Shown here: positions 1 through 58,349 of the stretch, piece after piece
Layout of the letters: each line of letters begins with the position of its first letter
Numbering within the stretch: position 1 is the stretch's first letter
Assembly: GCA_012861695.1 (NCBI GenBank)
Contig: JAAOOA010000127.1
Span: 27,393,556-27,457,555, forward strand
From: Trematomus loennbergii
Taxonomy: Eukaryota; Chordata; Actinopteri; Perciformes; Nototheniidae
Direction: 5' to 3'
Length of the DNA: 64,000 nt
Notes under the pieces: model-generated
What the model was told of the DNA's origin: nothing
What the model saw: only the letters and a program-made list of their open reading frames with translations
The model's database searches: none
Position numbers and translations under genes: made by a program

Positions 1-774
1 ATGATCATTTGGGTATGGGAGTTTCTGAAAACACATTTGATTTCTTACGAGCCATAACGGCGACACTCGTTTTGTTTTCACCTTTGTCTGTGCGTGTGTC
101 ATCATGTCAACATTTGCTCCTGGAAACACCTTCTGTAGCGGGAACTGAGGAGGTTTGATTAGTTTGCAAAGTGTTGATGTTTCTGGCCGTCTGTGGACAG
201 ATTATGTCACTGGAATAACGTCACAACGATGCAAGATGCAGTCATGAAAATGTAAAAGTGTGTAGTTGGATTACGTTTTGAAGATGGGTTTAATTGGTAA
301 TAAGTGAATAAGTGGAGTGGCGGCTGTTGAGCTCCCATTATAAGAACGTTTTTCTTTGTTCTTAGCTTGTAGATACATATGTTAAAGTTACTTTGGTTTG
401 GTTTCTTGAATCCAAAAAATCCAAAACTGTTCATCCATGGCAAGTATTGCATCGAGCGTCCTCCAGACTTCTTGCTTTTTGCTTGTTTGATGTTTATTCA
501 TATCATCAATCATATAAGCAGAACAGATGTGGTTGAGGGTTGACTTTTCGAAGAATGGTATGCCTTGACTAAGTTAGAATAAAACACCCTATTCATGCAG
601 TGTTAATACCAATCAATGAGTAACACACGGAATTAAACATGGCCCTCGATAATCATCCTTTACCACTAACTAAACACTGTGTCATGTATTTCTGCTTTTA
701 AACAAATTACCTGAGTCAGCAGACCTTTCCTATTTCCACATCTTTTCAATCATAACCCTTTTCTCTGTCTCCAG
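1..774. other. sox6 intron sequence, left edge
   Basis: No exon or recognisable repeat seen. It ends in the pyrimidine-rich acceptor of exon a. Confidence 0.7.
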
Positions 775-48353
<47,579 letters not shown>

Positions 48354-48565
48354 ACTCGGGTTGTAAAAAGAGGAAGATAAATAATGAAAAAACTCCCATT
48401 ATACTCAGAGACACTTTTAAAAAGAAAAAAACACAGTTTATTATAGAGACCTTCAGGCGGACTTTCAGGACGAACATGCTCAGAAAAAGGAAAGTATCTG
48501 TGATGGACATTCGAGGACGAGGACTGATGGGACATTCAGAACTGAAGATGAACTTCCTACACTTT

Positions 48566-48572
48566 GACAATC
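48566..48572 (+). promoter_or_regulatory. miR-219 seed match 1
   Basis: GACAATC, complementary to miR-219-5p nucleotides 2-8. Sox6 is an established miR-219 target in oligodendrocytes. Confidence 0.45.
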
Positions 48573-48723
48573 TCAACAGGACGGATAAGATAAGAGTTAG
48601 AAGAAAGAAAGACAGAGAATGAGACAGAACGGGACAAATGAGCGACGAACACATTGCCGTGTGGTTTGTAAAGAGCATGCATGGATTTTGAAGCTTCAGG
48701 AATTGGTCTTCAACAGCTATTTG

Positions 48724-48730
48724 GTCTTAA
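48724..48730 (+). promoter_or_regulatory. miR-499/miR-208-type seed match 1
   Basis: GTCTTAA, complementary to nucleotides 2-7 of miR-499 with A opposite position 1 (7mer-A1). Confidence 0.45.
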
Positions 48731-48893
48731 ATGTTTAAGGAGTGGTTTAGTTTTTATCTTTCTGTATTTACTTTTTTTGTGCTTTTGTTCGATAGACTTT
48801 TTTTCTGACAGGTCGCTGCCTGTACAAACTCTGGACTGTCGGAACTTGAAATTTGAAAAGTTTTAATATAAATCCTAGCTATTGTAATCTTAT

Positions 48894-48900
48894 AGTCTTA
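48894..48900 (+). promoter_or_regulatory. miR-499-type seed match 2
   Basis: AGTCTTA, complementary to miR-499 nucleotides 2-8 (7mer-m8). Confidence 0.45.
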
Positions 48901-49079
48901 CTTTTGTTTCTTACATGACAGTGCATCTACACATTGTTTTTCTGACAAACTGCTTACATTACATTACTGTTAGTTTTTCCTTTTTATATCCCAGCTCAGG
49001 TATGATGTGCCAGCTTGTGAATGTGTTGGTTTTTTCGTTTTCTTACAAAAGAGTGGTAGGATTTTCAGACTGTCTATGA

Positions 49080-49085
49080 AATAAA
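49080..49085 (+). terminator. Proximal poly(A) signal AATAAA
   Basis: Canonical hexamer 727 bases after the stop, followed by T-rich sequence and an (ATT)n run. Use of this site would shorten the 3'UTR and remove three of five miR-499-type matches and one miR-219 match. Confidence 0.5.
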
Positions 49086-49109
49086 GGGAGCAAAATCCCT
49101 TATAATATC

Positions 49110-49113
49110 ACAA

Positions 49114-49148
<35 letters not shown>
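49110..49148. repeat. (ATT)n in the sox6 3'UTR
   Basis: About 13 trinucleotide units. Confidence 0.95.
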
Positions 49149-49190
49149 GACTAAGTAGGTACCCAGGCATTGTACAGATTTACTTCAAAT

Positions 49191-49198
49191 GTGCCAAA
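49191..49198 (+). promoter_or_regulatory. miR-96-type 8-mer match
   Basis: GTGCCAAA, complementary to the miR-96 seed. A seed match only, with no supporting context. Confidence 0.3.
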
Positions 49199-49227
49199 TC
49201 TACATTCACATTCACTCGGGATGTTCT

Positions 49228-49235
49228 AGTCTTAA
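49228..49235 (+). promoter_or_regulatory. miR-499-type seed match 3 (8-mer)
   Basis: AGTCTTAA, a full 8-mer, with a second 7-mer 26 bases downstream. Confidence 0.6.
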
Positions 49236-49253
49236 CTTCAAATGCTGCAAAAA

Positions 49254-49260
49254 AGTCTTA
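49254..49260 (+). promoter_or_regulatory. miR-499-type seed match 4
   Basis: AGTCTTA, 7mer-m8. Its 26-base spacing from match 3 is within the range reported for cooperative microRNA sites. Confidence 0.5.
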
Positions 49261-49317
49261 CACAATCATCCTTTTCTATCTGATGACATGAGGAGGGGAT
49301 CATTACGCTGGCCTAGA

Positions 49318-49319
<2 letters not shown>

Positions 49320-49352
<33 letters not shown>
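49320..49352. repeat. Short (CA)n in the sox6 3'UTR
   Basis: About 33 bp. Confidence 0.95.
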
Positions 49353-49355
<3 letters not shown>

Positions 49356-49600
49356 TCAATCTCTAGCAGCCCATCGAGCTTTTAGACGTAGAAGATTCTG
49401 TTCTTTAGTTCTGCTGCATCGGTGCTTTCATGAACAACATTTCCCTTAGTCCCTTGAGGCCAAACACTTAGCACATTGTCCAGTATTTACCAGTATGGTG
49501 CAATTAAACGCCAACATTTAGCATTTGAGTCCTTCCCTTTCAATCTGGCCAAAGGTACGGACTTTTTTTGGCTTAATTTCTGCTCAGACACTTTATTATG

Positions 49601-49608
49601 AGTCTTAA
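49601..49608 (+). promoter_or_regulatory. miR-499-type seed match 5 (8-mer)
   Basis: AGTCTTAA, 20 bases upstream of the MITE-B copy in the 3'UTR. Confidence 0.55.
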
Positions 49609-49627
49609 AGTGTACCTATAGTTCTCG

Positions 49628-49953
49628 TTAAGGGGCCCGATTATGCTTTTTCTGGGAGTATATTGTTTTTTCAGTAAATGGTCTGCAAAGGCTCAAATCC
49701 CAAAGTTTCTCTCCCATCGCCTCCATTGGACGCATTTGTGACATCACTATGTAACAATCCCACTTCTATTGGCTAGCGCTCCAATAGATTGTTAGGCTAA
49801 GGGGCGGGACATTTCTATTAGAATTTGACCAATCAAAACAGAGCCAACCAGCTAACCAATCAGAGCAGACTGGGCCTTAGCATGTAAACATGTCACAGTA
49901 GAGACACAAAATACAAATGTCAACCTGAGATGAGCATAATAGGACCCCTTTAA
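49628..49953 (+). mobile_element. MITE-B copy 6, within the sox6 3'UTR
   Basis: 326 bp bounded by TTAA (49628-49631 and 49950-49953). Ends TTAAGGGGCCCGATTATGC and GCATAATAGGACCCCTTTAA form clear inverted termini. It lies between the proximal and distal poly(A) signals. Confidence 0.85.
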
Positions 49954-51016
49954 GCGTCATATAAAAGGGGATGAGCAGCCCAGTTTTACTCTACTGTACG
50001 ATAAGAGTTTATAATATTCTGGATCCCTTCACTGTATTTTGAAATTGTGTTTTGAATCGGTACAAAAAGTGTACGAAATGTTACTATTTTTTAATATCCT
50101 TTGTTAATATTTGTACATGTCTTCTCAGCATCACGTGGGAAAGATACACCAAACATTTTGAATTGATATAGTTGCAAAACAAGAGGTCTATTATTTGAAA
50201 AGGGTTGTGTGTTTATACATGGCATGTATATTTGGAAAATGGCTAATGGAGGAAAACAGGTGATCAGCTTTTGAGTAAAACACCATTCAGAGGAACGTTC
50301 TTCCAAATGTTCCTCTGGTCAGTACCATGCTGTGTGTTCACGTCTTTTCCTCTTACTCAAAAGTCACTCTTTCTCAGAAGACACTCATTTTTTAGTCTTT
50401 TTCCAAACACACTCTGAATTTTGAACATTTCAACACCTGTGTCCTCGGGTGGTTCTGGGTGCACTGTTTATTTTACATGTCATCTTTTCTGAACATATTT
50501 CTACTTGGAAAAGCTTCACAAGCGGACTGAACATTGGTTTCTGTTTGCATCACAGTAAAAAAAAAAAAAAAGGTCTCATGCATAGACATTTCTATTATTG
50601 TCATACGCATCCTAAGCACTGGATATAAATGCTATGTTTTTGTTTTCTTTTAGTATTGACTAATGTGAAGTTGTTGTTTGATTTTCACCATGATAATTAG
50701 AACCGTCTATAGGAAGCCTCACACATGCCAGGCACCAGTAAAATTGCCATTTCTTTAGAAGCATTTCATTTATTGACGCTGGTTTTGTTTCCGCAGCTCT
50801 GAAAGGGGTCACATGGCCTCTGATCTCTTTCCTTTTTTTTTTTAAACCTCATGCTCTTGTCAGTTGTGACCTGCCGAAGCAGAACACAAGTTTCCTGGTC
50901 GATTTCATTTTGTGATGAGTATTGTATTTGAAATTCAATTGTGCGTTTTAACATTTCATTGTATTTATTAGCCAGCTTTGGCTCTAAAAAACGTGTCAGT
51001 ACAACTTGGTGAGAAA

Positions 51017-51024
51017 GACAATCA
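51017..51024 (+). promoter_or_regulatory. miR-219 seed match 2 (8-mer)
   Basis: GACAATCA, a full 8-mer directly before the distal poly(A) signals. Confidence 0.55.
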
Positions 51025-51030
51025 AAAAAA

Positions 51031-51043
51031 AATAAAAAATAAA
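51031..51043 (+). terminator. Distal poly(A) signals, two AATAAA
   Basis: Two AATAAA hexamers inside an A-rich run, with a GT-rich region from 51178 downstream. They lie just after the 8-mer miR-219 match, a common position for functional sites near a 3'UTR end. Confidence 0.55.
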
Positions 51044-51177
51044 AGTAAAGACTTGAGATTTCCTTACAAACCTGTCATTTCATCATTTCATCAAGTGTTG
51101 CGTTTCAAAGACTAAGAGTTGCATATTTTGTTAAAAACTGCTAATTTGCAGGAAAAGTACTATACGTGTGTTAGACT

Positions 51178-51192
51178 GTATGTGTGTGTGTG

Positions 51193-51242
<50 letters not shown>

Positions 51243-51448
51243 TGTGGAAACAGGAGTTACAGGTAGTGCTGTGAATTTTCATTTCCATTACTCGAAAAAT
51301 AGTGCCCCTACTTTCCAGGCATCTATATTTTCCAACACATGCGTTTTGTTCCAAAGTCTGTGAATTTTCATTTCCATTACTCGAAAAATAGTGCCCCTAC
51401 TTTCCAGGCATCTAATATTTTCCAACACATGCCGTTTTGTTTCCAAAG
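51178..51448. repeat. (GT)n plus tandemly duplicated 85-bp unit
   Basis: (GT)n to 51245, then GGAAACAGGAGTTACAGG and two copies of a unit containing GAATTTTCATTTCCATTACT and TTTCCAGGCATCTA (about 51272 and 51360). Confidence 0.85.
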
Positions 51449-51493
51449 TCTTTATATTTTGGTGGCCCATTACAGTAAATGTGGCGTATTGTT

Positions 51494-51495
<2 letters not shown>

Positions 51496-51571
<76 letters not shown>
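51496..51571. repeat. (GT)n microsatellite
   Basis: About 76 bp. Confidence 0.97.
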
Positions 51572-51574
<3 letters not shown>

Positions 51575-52289
51575 CAACGCCACACATTCTGACTGCACTG
51601 TGGTGTATACGGCGCCGGTGCTCCATGCAGCCAATCCCAGCGTTCAGAGAGAGAAACTCAGCCATATGCAGCCACATCATAAATCTAATTGTAATTCCCA
51701 AATCAACTGTAGCGTCACCCTGCGAGGGGCGCCGGCAAGTTTGTCACACGCTCCTTTGTGTGCACTTGTGTGTGTGCTTTCAGCTGGGAGTGGTGTTTGA
51801 AATCATACTTGTGCTGTTGCCATGCTAATCTCGTTAAATAAGTCATCATAATTTACATTTCCTTTTTTCCTTTCTGAACATTTTGCTGTTCTGCAAGTTG
51901 ACAGATTGTTTCTGTGTGTGCATGTAAAGCTTTCAGCACCTTAACCTAGGATAGCGGCGTTTATTACAGTGCAGTCATACTTTCTTTAAACATACACTCA
52001 TATTTATATATAGTGAATTAATTGATCCCAGGAGGAAGTTGACATAACCCACACTTTTCCATTCAGTTAACATGAGTTGTTAAGGCTACAAGAAGATAGC
52101 ACTGCTAAGGAGATAGCACCCCCAAAAAAAAGAAAATTGGTATATAATTGTAAAAATGTACGTGCATGTATTATGGGAGCTTGGTGGTGCTTCCTACATC
52201 TGAATACTACTCACAAAAAAATAAATAAGAGGCTATTTTTTAGGGTAATTCAATTGATAAACATGTACTTATATTAGCATATATTGTCT

Positions 52290-53525
52290 TTTATGTTGTA
52301 TCTCAAAAATATCATGAAAAATAAAAAGTTTAGTGTGTCAAAACATATGAAAGAAGTTATAATGAAGTATGTCAAAAGTTTCATTATTGTATGTCCCAAA
52401 TATAATGAAAAATGTCATAGTGTAGTATGTTTAAAAAATTAGAAGAGTCAAAATATAAAACTGTCATAGTCATAGTACACCATGTAGAATATATCATGAA
52501 AAATGTTAGCATAGTATGTCGAAAAAAAAATATCATGAGAGAAGTTTTAGCATAGTATGTTAACAAATATTTAAAAAAAAAAGGTCTATTATGTTGAAAA
52601 AAGTCATATTTTGGTATGTCAAAAATATTACAAAAAGTAGTTGTATAATATGTCGAAAAAAGTTGTGATAAAGTATGTTGAAACAAGTCTCCTTATTGTC
52701 ATAATATCATGTCAAAGGAATTTATGGTTTAGTGTGTTGGAAAAAGTCTCAATATACTATGTCAAAAAATATCATGGAAAAGTCATATTAGAGTATTTCA
52801 GAATCAGAGTCAGGTTTCAAGTATGTTAACGCATCCAAGGAATGTGTCTTGGTGTCCTTGGTGATAAACACAGTTAAAGAAGATTCAAAGTAAGAAAAAA
52901 CAACCAATGTCAAAACTATGCTGAAATACTATAGTGTGTCGAAAAATATGAAAAAGGTCAAAGTATAGTCATAGTACAGTGGGTGTTTCTTGATGTCGAG
53001 TAAAGCTGCTCCAGAGCCACTATTTCAAGCATACTACGTCATCGAGTGCCGCCGAAGAACTGTTCCAATGTCCAGGATACTTGGAATTCTACCGAGCCCA
53101 GCGTACTCCGTTTGGAGAAATATTGAGGCTGCACATGTGTAGACTCCGCGGTCTTAAAATCCCCACAATGCTTTGCACACGGACCAATTTCCCCAAATCT
53201 GTGGCGGAAGATGTAAGGCGGGGCCTCTCATATGACGCACACCTGCACACTTGCTCGCCTGTTCCACTCTTCGTTTTCCGAATGCCAGGAAGTATTCTTG
53301 CCTCGCTTCTGAAGCAAGTGACTCGGAAGACATGTGCTACCAAGCAAGCGTACTCGACATTGAGAAACACCCACTATAGTATGTTGGGATAATAGTATGA
53401 CGAAAATATCAGAGTATAGTATGTCTAACATTTCCTGAAAAAAGTCCTGGTTCAGTATGTCAACAAAAAGTCACATACATACAGTACATTTTTTTATAGG
53501 ATCGTTTTTTAAACAAGTCCTATAT
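52290..53525. repeat. Degenerate satellite built on TAGTATGTC
   Basis: Irregular 30-45 bp units such as CATAGTATGTCGAAAAA and AATATCATGAAAAAAGTC, at 52290-52800, 52920-52980 and 53385-53525. A retroposon-like tail (TCAGAATCAGAGTCAGG) interrupts at about 52797-52900, and MITE-F copy 1 sits inside it. Confidence 0.75.
52981..53372 (+). mobile_element. MITE-F copy 1
   Basis: 392 bp, termini GGGTGTTTCTTGATGTCGAG and ACATTGAGAAACACCC. Inverted relative to copy 3. No coding capacity recognised. Confidence 0.8.
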
Positions 53526-53526
53526 A

Positions 53527-53822
53527 GGGTGTTTCTCAATGTCGAGGACGCTTCCTTGATAGGACAAGTCCCTCCGAATCAGGTCCTTCAGAAGCGAGGC
53601 AAGAATCCTTCCTAGCCTCGGAAAACGAAGAATGGTGGAACAGGCTAACAGGTGTGCGTCATATGCGAGGCCCCGCCTTAAATGGAGCGCGATTTCCGCC
53701 AAAGATTTGGGGAAATTGGTCCGTGCGCAAAGCATTGTGGGGATTTTAAGACCGCGGAGTCTACACATGTCCAGCCTCTAAATTTCCCGCAACGAAGTAT
53801 GCCGGCCTCGGTAGAATTCCAA
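53527..53822 (-). mobile_element. MITE-F copy 2, truncated
   Basis: Starts GGGTGTTTCTCAATGTCGAG and stops after GGTAGAATTCCAA, exactly where copy 3 begins. Confidence 0.8.
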
Positions 53823-54213
53823 GGGTGTTTCTCAATCGCGAGGACGCTTGCTTGGTAGCACATGTCTTCCGAGTCACTTGCTTCAGAAGCGAGGCAAGAA
53901 TACTTCCTGGCATTCGGAAAACGAAGAGTGGAACAGACGAGCAAGTGTGCAGGTGTGCGTCATATGAGAGGCCCCGCCTTACATTTTCCCCCACAGATTT
54001 GGGGAAATTGGTCCGTGCGCAAAGCATTGTGGGGATTTTAAGACCGCGGAGTCTACACATGTGCAGCCTCGAAATTTCCCGCAACGAAGTACGCCGGGCT
54101 CGGTAGAATTCCAGGTATGCTGGACATTGGAACAGTACTTCGGTGGCACTCGATGACGTAGTATGCTTGAAATAGTGACTCTGAGCAGCCTTCCTCGACA
54201 TTGAGAAACACCC
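53823..54213 (-). mobile_element. MITE-F copy 3
   Basis: 391 bp, complete termini, same orientation as copy 2 and close in sequence to the reverse complement of copy 1. Confidence 0.8.
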
Positions 54214-55007
54214 ATAGTATGTCTATAATAACAAAAGCTAATTTTCGAGAGTAGGGGGTCAGATCGATATTTGCTTTTACACCTGACACGGACAAATAAA
54301 AAGAGTTCAAACCAAGTGTTGTTCTCCAGTGAGGGAGGAACGTCTCAGGGATCACTCAAACTTCAGATACACCTTGTGGGTTTGGTTGCATGAGCATAAT
54401 TACACCTCTCGGCAAAAAACATCTTTAAGAGAAGAGAGATCCTTTTATTTATTTGTTCTCCTCCCCGATCAGACCTTTTAGATGAAGATAATTACAAATG
54501 GTTATTACAAAGGAGGATCCCTCTTCAGACGTGTTGATCTGCTCTTCAATGAGGCATCAAAGCTCTCCTGTTTATGATCACAGAGGCTCCTCCACTCATT
54601 AAAAAACACAGGAGGGTCTCGGTCACGCAGCACGCTAACATCCCTTTGATGCTTAATCATTAATTACTTTTGATTCAAGAGGCGAATAATTGACCCTGGC
54701 TCTCAAATGAAGTTGACCATGTTTCACAATCAGCGCTGTTTATGCAGGTAGAATGCCGTCTAGACGTCTGTGACATCCTGGAAGTATTCATATGCTGATA
54801 GCTTGGTTTCTCCTGAAAAGAAAGATGTATATAACTTAATTATGCCTTTCAGGGTTGAGGTTAGACACGTATTATTACACAAGAATACCAGGCGAACCAA
54901 ACGTATTAAATAGGGCTTAGACCTCCGATGGTTAATAGCATGTTTTATTGACTTTCTGGTTATACACAACTGTTGCATAAGAAAAGATAAGATAAGATAT
55001 AAGCAAG
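54214..55007. other. Downstream candidate conserved non-coding region
   Basis: 54430-54780 is free of repeats amid dense transposons, with TAATCATTAATTACTTTTG and TCAATGAGGCATCAAAGC. The strongest non-coding candidate downstream of sox6 by appearance. Confidence 0.4.
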
Positions 55008-55205
55008 ATGTATAGGGAGGCTGTGGCGCAGTGGGTTAGTGCGTTGGTGTTCGGATCAGGGGGAGCACAGGTTCAAACCCCACTGCAGTCAGCATGTCAT
55101 TGTGTCCCTGGGCAAGACACGTCACCCCAAATTGCTCCTGTGGGGATTGTCCACAGTATTGAGTATGTAAGTCGCTTTGGATATAATATCTGTAATGTAT
55201 TTTAT
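55008..55205 (+). mobile_element. tRNA-derived SINE
   Basis: GGCTGTGGCGCAGTGGGTTA box A, GGTTCAAACCCC box B, then GGGCAAGACACGTCACCCC. It is followed by a second repeat tail (TTATTGATCCCAATTTGGG). Confidence 0.75.
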
Positions 55206-55520
55206 TGATCCCAATTTGGGAAATGTTTGCGTTGCAGCAGCATAGAAAGACAAGGCATTGTACATTAGAGAAATTAAAAGACAAAAAATAAACAATTCAA
55301 AATGTAATGATGTCAAATAGAAATAAAATAGCATTAAAAAAGCTGAAAATATACATGTTGAAATACCAGTTTACAGTCAACTAAATATAAAGCAGGATAT
55401 TTATATATATATACATAAAGTTTGTAATGAATTCAGAATCATAATCAAAAATCCTTTATTTGTTACAGAATGGGGACATTTACTTTGTTTACAGCAAAGG
55501 TACAAATCAGATGAGTTGAC
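55196..55520. repeat. Two retroposon-like tails
   Basis: TTATTGATCCCAATTTGGG near 55200 and AATCAAAAATCCTTTATTTG near 55445, both of the 'Tttattg' tail type. Confidence 0.4.
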
Positions 55521-56306
55521 AAATATAATAAAGAAGCAAGCACACTTTAATAAAGTCGAATCCAATAAGTACACATTTCAGTCAGACAACTCACGTGTTT
55601 CTTAATATGTTTATTAGAAGCAGCATATAGTTTGAGTTTGGCGTCTAGGCTCGGGCCTCATCACTCCACAGATTTACAAAGAACATTGAGTGATGATTAG
55701 ATAACTATCCCCGAGCCTACAGGTGGAAGCTGGGGTGGAGCTGGGGTGGTGGGGGGCAGGCGAGCAGCAGCAACATGAAACACAGCAGCAGGAACATGAA
55801 CGTAGCAATAGCAAGTGAACGCAGCAGTGGCAGCAGCAGCATTAGCGAGGCAGAGGCAGGAAGACCTGGCAGCTTAAATAGAGCGGCATGTTTAGGAGAA
55901 TGTGTTTGGTTGGTTGTAAGAGGGACGAGGTGCGTCACGTGTTAATGTATCATTGGTGCTCGAGTTGACTGCCTGAACTAGCTCGCAGGCTTCGCCCCAT
56001 TAAAGGCAGCATTATGAAAAGTAAGTAGACATAAAAGTATTGAGGTAGCAGCGAGCACCAACATACAATGTGAAAAGTGTACAGTATATTGAACAGAGCA
56101 GTTATCTCTCAATAACAAAGTGCATTTTGATACGAGCCATTTTTAATCATGCTACATGAAAACGAGGGGAAGGTCAGGGTTAACTGAGGTCAGGCACATT
56201 CTTATGACAAATACTAATATGTATTGCTCTTTGCATTCATTTGAATCAATTTAAGATGTCAATTCCATCAGGATTTATTCCAGGGCGAACCGGCTGCTGG
56301 TCGTAG
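55521..56306. other. Intergenic, nothing recognised
   Basis: A CAG-rich stretch near 55755-55860 gives chance open frames on both strands. Confidence 0.5.
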
Positions 56307-56350
<44 letters not shown>

Positions 56351-56449
56351 AAACAGGAGTTACAGGTATAGTGCTGTGAATTTTCATTTCCATTACTCGA
56401 AGCATAGTGCCCTTACTTTCCAGGCATCTAATATTTTCCAAATAGTCTT

Positions 56450-56483
<34 letters not shown>

Positions 56484-56492
56484 ATATATATA
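56307..56492. repeat. (GT)n, single copy of the 85-bp unit, (AT)n
   Basis: (GT)n to 56350, then GGAAACAGGAGTTACAGG and one copy of the same unit as at 51272, then (AT)n to 56492. Confidence 0.85.
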
Positions 56493-57932
56493 CGGTATGA
56501 TTCTCTCTTGATTGACTATATGACATTTTGGTACAGATGTTACACAGCAGTTAGCGTTATGCTGTGACTGTTCACACCCTGCTGTTGTTTGATTTAGTGC
56601 AGTAATAACATGCTCATTCAAAGTGAGGAGGAAGATTTCTCCACAACATCCCGAGTGTTGTGAAGGTATCATCAGATTTTCAAGTCAAGTGTTACATGTT
56701 ATATTTCCATAGAAATCAATAGCAGTACCTACATGATAAAATCAAAAAGAACTAGGTAACTTAGAATGAATAAACAAACAGTTCTTGCTTAAAATATATG
56801 CCCAAAAAATTGAAAAAAGTCATAAATTATACATTTAAAATATCATTTAAAATGTTCTAATATTTAAAAAAATGTAGTTTATAAATGTAGTATATACAAT
56901 ACTGTATACTGATGTATTAATAAACTATAATAATATATAAGTGTAGTGTTACGTTACACTAACTAACAAACTGTATTCATACTGTAATGTAAAATGTTTC
57001 CTTGAAATACCCTTTACAGGAAATACAAATTGACAACAATCAGAAATCAGGAGGGGTCTTATTAGAATTCCTGGGTCAGCAGCCTTGGGATGCCTTCAAC
57101 AATAACTAAAAAGCTAAATGCAATATCTGAATAAAAGGAAATCACACACACAAAGGAGCTTTGAAAGGAGTTGCTTTAGCTGCGGTTGTGTTTCAATGTC
57201 TTTGGAACATTGCATAAAGGCCTATACTTTTTTTTTTAATGCAATTAGAAGTGAAAGAAAAAATCTACAGCACTTTTAGGATGGGCAATGGACAAAAGGC
57301 CAATTTTTTCCTTTTTAAGGGAAAGTCCTTGGGTCTTTTTAAGTGCATCACTCCGCTAATTAAATATTATATGTTTAACGAAAAATGCACTTTGAAAGCA
57401 GCTGGATTGTTTGACTCAAAGACACGGGTGCAGCCTTGATGAGAGGAACTGTGTGCGACCGTGAGGCAGTAAAGAACGTCATTGTTGCAGCCCTCCATAA
57501 CCCTTTCTGCTGATTTACAATCACTTCCCTCTTTGTGCCGCGCTCAAAAACACAGTTATGCAGAGGAGCGGACTCATTGACATATCTGCTGCCTACATTT
57601 CTTTTCTTTTTTTATAGTCTGATGTGTTGTTTCATCGACTGCACACCAACGTATTGTCCTCAGTTTGAAAGGGTGTGAAGCACTAAAGCCCATTAGTTTG
57701 TTTATGAGACAAACAGAACAGCCTTGGGTTAAAACAACAGGAAGTTTGACGCTTATCTCAATTCCTCTCAAGTAGGAGAAGTACATAATGTAACAATTTT
57801 TTGTATGTAACAATTTTTTTTTAAATGACTGCTTTACCTGATTTGGCTTATTGATCAAAGTTGTTTTTCTTTAAAAAAAACGTTGTGTTTAATCTAATAA
57901 ATCGATTTTATGTTAGGTAGTTAACGGTGTTC
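56493..57932. other. Intergenic with candidate conserved block
   Basis: 57130-57560 (CACTCCGCTAATTAAATATT) is non-repetitive; the rest is AT-rich. Confidence 0.35.
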
Positions 57933-58322
57933 TTAAAGGTGGGTTAGGTAAGAATGGAGAAACCAGCTCGAGTGCGCTAGAATTTGAAAATACACAGCCG
58001 GAAAAAATCTGCCACTTCCTTACAGAGCCCCTCCTCCAACACACACGAACGCGCACATGACCAATGAGGGCACGAGATAAGTTTGTGCACAGATGGAAGG
58101 CTGACAGGCAGGTAGGCCATCCAGTTATTTTAGCCGGGCCGGCTAAAATGATTGGTCGTACTTTTTACAGTACTACGGCTTCCACAGATGACATTTTTTA
58201 ATGGATTTTTTGTCAAAGCACTTAAAATATTCATTGCTATCGGGATGTTAAGAGCATTCCATGGAATATAACAAAAAGTGTATCTCGAGCCGGTTTCTCA
58301 AACTTACCTACCCCACCTTTAA
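57933..58322 (-). mobile_element. MITE-A copy 7, reversed
   Basis: TTAA-bounded, downstream of sox6, ending 27 bases before an LTR. Confidence 0.85.
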
Positions 58323-58349
58323 TTGAACCCCTTTCTTTCTGGGGGGGAT

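Larger units (their letters stand above)
48354..51060 (+). other. sox6: sox6 3' untranslated region (extent inferred)
   Basis: Non-coding sequence after the stop codon. AATAAA occurs at 49080-49085 and, overlapping, at 51031-51036 and 51038-51043. The distal pair is favoured because three of the five miR-499-type matches and the 8-mer miR-219 match lie beyond the proximal signal. The stretch contains an (ATT)n run, a (CA)n run and one MITE-B copy. Confidence 0.7.

Noticed and set aside
53081..53392. Frames such as MCRLRGLKIPTMLC repeated at 53-54 kb on both strands
   Set aside because: They are translations of MITE-F copies in both orientations.
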